A stretch of 9,959 nt of DNA. Origin: CAYNTS01 sp964400495 (GTDB lineage: Bacteria > Fidelibacterota > Marinisomatia > SCGC-AAA003-L08 > D37C17). The notes under the pieces are model-generated. The model was not told where the DNA came from. It worked only from the letters and a program-made list of their open reading frames with translations, and did no database searches. Shown here in pieces: positions 5,683 to 9,959 of the stretch; within the stretch, counting starts at the first letter, position 1; each line of letters opens with the position of its first letter. A program made the translations under genes and the position numbers. The stretch lies in assembly GCA_964400495.1 (NCBI GenBank), contig CAYNTS010000066.1, positions 1 through 9,959 on the forward strand, read 5' to 3'.

Positions 5683-5725
5683 AGGTTACATAAATTATTT
5701 TCATAGGAACTAATAACCTTATAAT
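5683..5725 (+). promoter_or_regulatory. Candidate promoter and operator for the metal efflux operon
   Basis: The divergent 85-base region contains TATAAT (5720-5725), a consensus -10, with TTTTCA (5698-5703) 16 bases upstream as a modest -35. Transcription would start about nine bases before the GTG at 5741. An inverted repeat AGGTTA (5683-5688) / TAACCT (5714-5719) brackets the -35 and touches the -10, a position suited to a repressor or activator. A perfect consensus -10 is easier to find by chance in such AT-rich DNA, so this remains a candidate. Confidence 0.35.
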
Positions 5726-5740
5726 TATTATATTGAAATA

Positions 5741-6142
5741 GTGAATTTCAGAAAATTACAATTATTTAAACATATTTTTGTATGTGTTTTCTGCTTTGGG
5801 ATACTAACTCAAAGTGGAGTTAAAGCACCCGTTTTATGTTTCGAAACAGATGGTGATATAAACTTAGAAGTTGACTGTGATATATCCTGTAAAGTACCTG
5901 AACCAAAAGAAAAAGAACATCAAGACGATTGTGATAATTGTGTTGATATTCACCTTTGGAATTACACTCCTGATTTAGCTTTTACTATTAATCAAACTGA
6001 AATTGATTTTGTTGACTTTTCTCTTATTCAACTAAACTCATTTGCTTTACCAAATTTAAAAAATCAACCTAAATTTATTTTGGTTGAGACGAAAGTTACT
6101 ACACTACCCCCTTTTATAAAAACTACAGTACTCCTCGCTTAA
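5741..6142 (+). CDS. Small exported Cys-rich protein heading the efflux operon
   Basis: 133 residues. I take the GTG at 5741 because there is no ATG in the reading frame before the signal-like segment (hydrophobic 12-24); its ribosome binding site is poor. The mature part has five Cys: Cys33 in VLCFETDGDINLE, Cys46 and Cys50, and Cys64/Cys67 in DDCDNCVDI, with acidic and His residues between. The C-terminal half (70-133) is Leu/Ile/Phe-rich with no membrane helix, ending in PPFIKTTVLL. I recall small proteins with a similar C-x-(D/E)-G-x-x-x-(L/V)-E ... C-x-x-C-x-D-(I/L) layout at the head of RND metal efflux operons in other phyla, but I cannot name a family. A periplasmic metal-binding or sensing role is inference from Cys pattern and position. 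Confidence 0.68.
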   Translation: MNFRKLQLFKHIFVCVFCFGILTQSGVKAPVLCFETDGDINLEVDCDISCKVPEPKEKEHQDDCDNCVDIHLWNYTPDLAFTINQTEIDFVDFSLIQLNSFALPNLKNQPKFILVETKVTTLPPFIKTTVLLA

Positions 6143-6144
6143 TA

Positions 6145-6211
6145 ATTCCTTTCTTAATATTGAATTGTAATCGGTTACGAATACCGATAATACTCATTTA
6201 TAGAAAGGAAT
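6145..6211 (+). promoter_or_regulatory. Inverted repeat that pairs with the ribosome binding site of the channel gene
   Basis: In the 72 bases between the Cys-rich protein and the channel gene, ATTCCTTTCT (6145-6154) is perfectly complementary to AGAAAGGAAT (6202-6211), the segment holding the Shine-Dalgarno sequence four bases before the ATG at 6215. Inside lies a second perfect stem, ATCGGT (6170-6175) with ACCGAT (6183-6188) and a 7-base loop. Folded as RNA the outer stem would mask the ribosome binding site. It could act as a translational switch, as attenuation after the first gene, or the inner repeat could be a DNA operator. Confidence 0.45.
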
Positions 6212-6214
6212 ATC

Positions 6215-7420
6215 ATGAAATTATTTCACAGATGTTTAATAGGCATCATATTAATTATACCAATATTCAGTCAAGAATTGAATATTACAACATTAGAATC
6301 ACTGATTATTCAAGGAAATTCTTCACTCAAGGTTAGAGAAACAGAAATTGAACGAAAATCAGAACTGCTAAATCAGAGTAGATTATTTTCAAATCCAGAA
6401 ATTGAAATTGAGTCTGGAATGAGAAACACCTCTGAAACCAGTGGTAAAATAACACAGACCATTGTTACAGGTGGTAAACGAAAACATAATATTCGGTTAC
6501 ATGATTTAGAATTATCAAAATCAAAAATTGAATATGAAATGCAAAAAAGAACAATCCTAAATGAAGCAAGAGTAGTTTTCGTTAACATTGTTCAACTTCA
6601 AGAAAAGAAGAAACTCCAAAATAAACGGATTGAAATTTCAGAATCACTTTTAAAAGTTGTTGAGAATAAAGTGATAGCAGGGAAGTTGTCACCTGCTGAA
6701 AAATCCAGAGCAAAAATTCAACTTTTTCAAGAGCACACTGCATTACGAAAAATTGAGGCATCCTTAAAAATTGCCTGGATTACCCTATCAACATTTTGGG
6801 AAAATGAAAATGTGAAATTTGATTTTGCATTAGGTGATATTACAAAGTATTCTTCTTTTTCTAATAAAATCAATCTAACTAATTCTCCTGACTTTCATTT
6901 ATCAGAGATAATGATTGAAATTCAAAAAGCAACATTGCAACTAGAAAAAGCTAATGCAATCCCTAATTTTGATTTAGATGCAGGTATTAGTGGAGGTTCT
7001 CAATACAAAACATATTCTTTAGGATTGTCCATTCCTCTACCACTTTTCAATAGAAATAAAGGCAATATTCAAAATGCAAAAATAATGCAATCACAAAAGC
7101 TATTTGCACAGAATGTACTGCAAACTGAGTTAAAAACTAAAGTATCAAATATTCATATTGAACTAGAAGAGTTGCACACTGAAATTAATTTGCTATTAAA
7201 TGAGATTATTCCAGAAGCAAATTCTGCATTTACAATAATTCAAGATGGATATTTTAATGGTCGATATACTTATCTCGACGTAGTTAACATGAGAGAAATT
7301 TGGTTTCAATCGCGTGAACAATACCTCTCTGCATTGAGTGATTATCATATTTCATTCTTAGAGATGAATTCAATTTTAGGCAACAATATCAATAAAACAA
7401 CATTATTAGGAGACAATTAA
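6215..7420 (+). CDS. TolC-family outer-membrane channel of a heavy-metal RND pump (CzcC/CusC-like)
   Basis: 401 residues with a signal peptide (hydrophobic 8-18, cleavage near 19). It should form the trimeric beta-barrel and periplasmic tunnel that carries metal from the RND pump across the outer membrane. The two internal repeats of the OEP family are visible: long helical stretches at about 100-190 (with GKLSPAEKSRAK at 156-167) and 285-390 (with GRYTYLDVVNMRE at 349-361), and the barrel strand motif LGLSIPLPLFNRNKGNI at 269-285 that is characteristic of CzcC-type channels. Length is normal for the CzcC group. There is no Cys after the signal, so no lipid anchor as seen in CusC. The ribosome binding site AAAGGA is strong in sequence but lies inside an inverted repeat. 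The next gene starts one base after its stop. Confidence 0.93.
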   Translation: MKLFHRCLIGIILIIPIFSQELNITTLESLIIQGNSSLKVRETEIERKSELLNQSRLFSNPEIEIESGMRNTSETSGKITQTIVTGGKRKHNIRLHDLELSKSKIEYEMQKRTILNEARVVFVNIVQLQEKKKLQNKRIEISESLLKVVENKVIAGKLSPAEKSRAKIQLFQEHTALRKIEASLKIAWITLSTFWENENVKFDFALGDITKYSSFSNKINLTNSPDFHLSEIMIEIQKATLQLEKANAIPNFDLDAGISGGSQYKTYSLGLSIPLPLFNRNKGNIQNAKIMQSQKLFAQNVLQTELKTKVSNIHIELEELHTEINLLLNEIIPEANSAFTIIQDGYFNGRYTYLDVVNMREIWFQSREQYLSALSDYHISFLEMNSILGNNINKTTLLGDN

Positions 7421-7421
7421 A

Positions 7422-8216
7422 ATGAAAAATATATTATTTAAACTATCACTATTATTAACACCGGGGTTTGTTTTTGCACATGGTGTATCAGAATCAGACA
7501 AAGTTGAAATGATCCAAGGCGGACTTGCTGACTTTTTCTACCTAGGTGCAAAACACATGATTACAGGGTATGACCATATTCTATTTTTAATTGGTGTAAT
7601 TTTCTTTTTAACACAATTTAGAGATATTGCAAAGTTCATAACAGCATTTACAATTGGACATAGTGTTACCCTTATCTTTGCTACATTTTATGAGATAAAT
7701 GCAAATTACTATTTAATCGATACTGTTATTGCTTTCAGTGTTATTTATAAGGGATTTGAGAACCTCGACGGGTTTAAAAAGTGGTTTTCAATGGAAGCAC
7801 CGAACAAGGTTATGATGGTAGTGATTTTTGGGTTAATTCATGGATTTGGCCTTTCAACTCGATTGCAACAAATTGAACTTGGTCATGCTCATATAATTTC
7901 TAAAATATTGTCCTTTAATGCTGGTGTAGAGATTGGACAAATCCTCGCATTAGGAATTGCATTTCCTGTGTTATTGCTACTTCGAAAAAAGTCAATTAAT
8001 ATTACAAAAATAACAAATCAATTATTAATAATGGCTGGAATATTCTTGTTAATATTCCAATTAAATGGATATTTCAGTAATGATATTGAAGCTGAAATTC
8101 CAGAAGCTCATCATCAGACACATATTGAAATTGATGAAAGTAATCACAACCACGGCGATGATAATCTCGACAACCATAAACATGGTGAAGATAAACATCA
8201 TGATCATAGCCATTAA
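7422..8216 (+). CDS. HupE/UreJ-family membrane permease with His-rich C-terminal tail
   Basis: 264 residues. A signal peptide ends at FAHG (likely cleavage after Ala19, leaving His20 at the N-terminus), followed by about six membrane segments. HupE/UreJ hallmarks are present: ITGYDHILFLIGV (47-59), FTIGHSVTL (76-84), FGLIHGFGLS (136-145) and FNAGVEIGQ (165-173). Family members are thought to carry nickel or cobalt, some being linked to hydrogenase or urease; this subgroup sits with RND metal pumps. The tail after the last helix (229-264) has 11 His in 36 residues mixed with Asp and Glu, a metal-binding buffer. A strong ribosome binding site (AGGAGA, 8 bases before the ATG) drives it. Lying between channel and adaptor genes, it probably feeds metal to, or retrieves it from, the pump. 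Direction of transport cannot be told from sequence. Confidence 0.9.
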   Translation: MKNILFKLSLLLTPGFVFAHGVSESDKVEMIQGGLADFFYLGAKHMITGYDHILFLIGVIFFLTQFRDIAKFITAFTIGHSVTLIFATFYEINANYYLIDTVIAFSVIYKGFENLDGFKKWFSMEAPNKVMMVVIFGLIHGFGLSTRLQQIELGHAHIISKILSFNAGVEIGQILALGIAFPVLLLLRKKSINITKITNQLLIMAGIFLLIFQLNGYFSNDIEAEIPEAHHQTHIEIDESNHNHGDDNLDNHKHGEDKHHDHSH

Positions 8217-8242
8217 AAATCAATATTTAGGTGAATTTTAAA

Positions 8243-9187
8243 ATGAAAAATAATTTATTTATCGCAATTATTATTACTGCAATAGTCACATTTTTGGGGA
8301 CGAAACACTTTGCTAGTTCACCACAAAATGCAGATGATAAACATGATCACGGTTCACATGAAGAGCATACCGAGGGTGTTACAGTAAAGGTGCTCTCTGA
8401 ATTTGGTGCTGAAGTTGATATTGCTTCTAGTGGTATTTTATTGGAAACAATTGAATTACCGGGTGAAGTTAAAATCGATCCAGATAGGTTAGCTCACATT
8501 ACACCTCGCTTTGATGGTGTAGTGAAAAAAGTATTCAAACAAATTGGGCAAGATGTTAAAAAAGGTGAAGTGCTAGCAATTATTGAGAGTAATGAAAGTT
8601 TAACACCTTACGAGTTAACATCATCAATTAATGGGGTTATCATTGATATGCACCTAACAAAAGGTGAAACTGCTCAAAATACAGAGAATTTCGTAGCAGT
8701 TGCCAATTTAACAGAGGTTTGGGTAAACCTAAATGTGTATCAAAAATATTTATCAGATTTAAAAAACGGGCAAGCTGTTAATGTGATAATTAATTCAGAT
8801 TTACCTAATATCTTAGGTAAAATTTCATTTATTTCACCCACAATTGATGAACATACTCGAACTGCAACAGCTCGAGTGGTGCTTTCAAATTCAAATGGTT
8901 GGCTAAGACCGGGTCAGTTTGTAACTGGTTTGGTAACTGTAGAGCAATCTAATTGCAAAATAATGGTACCTAAAACTGCAATTGAAACTGTTAAGGGATT
9001 ACCTGTGATATTTGCCCAAGATAAACATGGTTTTAAACCTGTAGATATTAAAATTGGCAAAACCAATTCTGAATTTGTAGAAATATTATCCGGTTTGAAG
9101 TCAGGTCAGCAATATGTAAAAAAAGGTGGATTTATTCTAAAAGCTCAAATGGCTAAATCTTCATTTAGCGGTGGACATAACCATTAA
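8243..9187 (+). CDS. RND periplasmic adaptor, CzcB-like, without alpha-hairpin
   Basis: 314 residues from the ATG at 8243. The in-frame GTG at 8231 is rejected because it is part of AGGTGA, the ribosome binding site 8 bases before that ATG. A single N-terminal membrane anchor (5-20) is followed by a His-rich linker, DKHDHGSHEEH (32-42). The barrel-sandwich domain follows: RFDGVVKKVFKQIGQDVKKG (89-108) and SSINGVIIDMHLTKGETA (127-144). Only about 15 residues around NESLTPYEL join the halves, so the long hairpin of typical adaptors is missing, as in the known CzcB subgroup with NESLQ-type sequences. The beta-barrel (about 155-235) and membrane-proximal domain (240-300) are intact, and the chain ends GGHNH. 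It bridges pump and channel, and its His clusters favour a divalent metal such as Zn, Co or Ni. Confidence 0.93.
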   Translation: MKNNLFIAIIITAIVTFLGTKHFASSPQNADDKHDHGSHEEHTEGVTVKVLSEFGAEVDIASSGILLETIELPGEVKIDPDRLAHITPRFDGVVKKVFKQIGQDVKKGEVLAIIESNESLTPYELTSSINGVIIDMHLTKGETAQNTENFVAVANLTEVWVNLNVYQKYLSDLKNGQAVNVIINSDLPNILGKISFISPTIDEHTRTATARVVLSNSNGWLRPGQFVTGLVTVEQSNCKIMVPKTAIETVKGLPVIFAQDKHGFKPVDIKIGKTNSEFVEILSGLKSGQQYVKKGGFILKAQMAKSSFSGGHNH

Positions 9188-9283
9188 ATAATTATAAATT
9201 AATAATTATAAATATTTTGATCAATAAATTTATTCAAGTAATATTTGAAATTTGTGGTTTGATGAAAAAAGGATAAAACTATT
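9188..9283 (+). repeat. AT-only 12-bp direct repeat in the gap before the pump gene
   Basis: The 96-base gap is the only long break inside the efflux operon after the channel gene. ATAATTATAAAT occurs twice, at 9188-9199 and 9202-9213, and each copy contains the palindrome ATAATTAT. Further on, TTCAA (9233-9237) and TTGAA (9245-9249) form a small stem. The pump gene has its own AAGGA 10 bases before ATG. The gap may hold a secondary promoter or simply an AT-rich spacer; there is no T tract behind a strong stem, so I do not call a terminator. Confidence 0.4.
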
Positions 9284-9959
9284 ATGGAAAAATTAATACA
9301 ATTTATTTTACGAAATCGTTTGCTAATATTAGCATTTTCTGTACTTATTTTAGGTGCAGGTTACACTAGTTACAAACAACTCCCCATTGATGCATTCCCA
9401 GATGTATCTCCCAATTTAGTGCAGGTTTTTACTACTACCGAAGGACTCGCACCTGAAGAAGTAGAAAAATATGTCACATACCCTGTTGAAGTGGTGATGA
9501 ATGGACTTCCGAACTTAGAGAAAATTCGATCAGTTTCTAATTTTGGACTATCAGTAGTAAATATTTATTTTAAGGATGGAACCGACCTCTACTTTGCTAG
9601 GCAGTTAGTCAATGAACGAATTCAAGAAGCTAGAGAGCAAATTCCAGAAGGGTTTGGAGAACCAGAAATGGGTCCAATTTCTACAGGAATGGGATTAATA
9701 TTATTCTACTATTTAGATGATGAAAGTGGTCAATATTCCCTCGAAGAATTACGCTCTATTCAAGATTGGGTTGTCAAATTTCACCTTCAAACAGTCCCCG
9801 GAGTTACAGAAGTTTTAGGAATTGGTGGATTTGAAAAACAATATCAAGTAAATATCAACCCATTTGCACTTTTACAGTATGATGTTACCATACAAGATGT
9901 GATTGAAAAAATTAAAAGTAATAATTTGAATGTAGGTGCACAGTTTATCGAAAAAAACT
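9284..9959 (+). CDS. Heavy-metal RND efflux pump, CzcA/CusA family (N-terminal part, runs off the window)
   Basis: An open frame begins at ATG 9284 and continues to the right edge, giving 225 residues of a protein that should be about 1030 long. The first membrane helix (about 10-29) is followed by the porter domain start YKQLPIDAFPDVSPNLVQV (32-50), TTTEGLAPEEVEKYVTYPVE (52-71), FGLSVVNIYF (91-100) and the family signature DWVVKFHLQTVPGVTEV (166-182), all diagnostic of the HME-RND class. The trimeric proton-driven pump moves metal ions to the outer-membrane channel through the adaptor. Residues that separate monovalent (CusA) from divalent (CzcA) pumps, in and near TM4, lie outside, so substrate cannot be read here. 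Confidence 0.95.
   Translation, partial: MEKLIQFILRNRLLILAFSVLILGAGYTSYKQLPIDAFPDVSPNLVQVFTTTEGLAPEEVEKYVTYPVEVVMNGLPNLEKIRSVSNFGLSVVNIYFKDGTDLYFARQLVNERIQEAREQIPEGFGEPEMGPISTGMGLILFYYLDDESGQYSLEELRSIQDWVVKFHLQTVPGVTEVLGIGGFEKQYQVNINPFALLQYDVTIQDVIEKIKSNNLNVGAQFIEKN

Noticed and set aside
1..9959. CRISPR array, phage genes or a defence system
   Set aside because: No regularly spaced repeats, no structural phage proteins and no nuclease or toxin-antitoxin pair are visible in either strand.

Overview
The window is AT-rich DNA (roughly one third G+C by eye) from a Gram-negative bacterium: it encodes an outer-membrane TolC-type channel, a periplasmic adaptor, an RND pump and a lipoprotein signal. 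Compact genes, short overlaps and housekeeping proteins of non-proteobacterial flavour would fit an uncultured marine lineage such as Neomarinimicrobiota (SAR406), but this placement is an inference with low confidence.

Left edge (1-362): a scarred non-coding region. Bases 1-55 look like the outer end of an IS3-family insertion sequence. Then come nested inverted repeats (81-173), a tRNA-Ser(GGA) gene on the minus strand with a terminator-like hairpin behind it, and just upstream of the tRNA a second copy of its 5' half whose anticodon arm has been replaced.

Minus-strand block (430-5655), in transcription order: a DUF6132-type small membrane protein, a DUF302 protein, an FmdB-type zinc ribbon, a lipoprotein with an acetolactate-decarboxylase-like domain, a GGQ release-factor-like protein, a short RNase Z-like metallo-hydrolase, an exported nucleotide pyrophosphatase/phosphodiesterase, RsmE and TadA. 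Most neighbours overlap by 1, 4 or 8 bases. The second half is largely an RNA-processing and translation-quality group (release factor, RNase Z-like, rRNA methyltransferase, tRNA deaminase, then a tRNA), interrupted by the exported phosphodiesterase.

Plus-strand block (5741 to the right edge), diverging from an 85-base intergenic region: a small exported Cys-rich protein, a CzcC/CusC-like outer-membrane channel, a HupE/UreJ-type membrane permease with a His-rich tail, a CzcB-like adaptor without the usual alpha-hairpin, and the N-terminal 225 residues of a CzcA/CusA-type RND pump that runs off the window. Together they form a heavy-metal efflux operon: the RND pump and adaptor drive metal from the periplasm or cytoplasm out through the channel, while the HupE-like protein and the Cys-rich protein are probable metal-handling accessories. 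His-rich stretches in the permease and adaptor and the hairpin-less adaptor type favour Zn/Co/Ni/Cd over Cu/Ag, but the substrate-determining part of the pump is outside the window. No metal-responsive regulator gene is visible.

The most interesting points are the exported acetolactate-decarboxylase-like lipoprotein, the HupE permease embedded in an RND operon together with the small Cys protein, an inverted repeat that would hide the ribosome binding site of the channel gene, and the half tRNA with a foreign anticodon arm.
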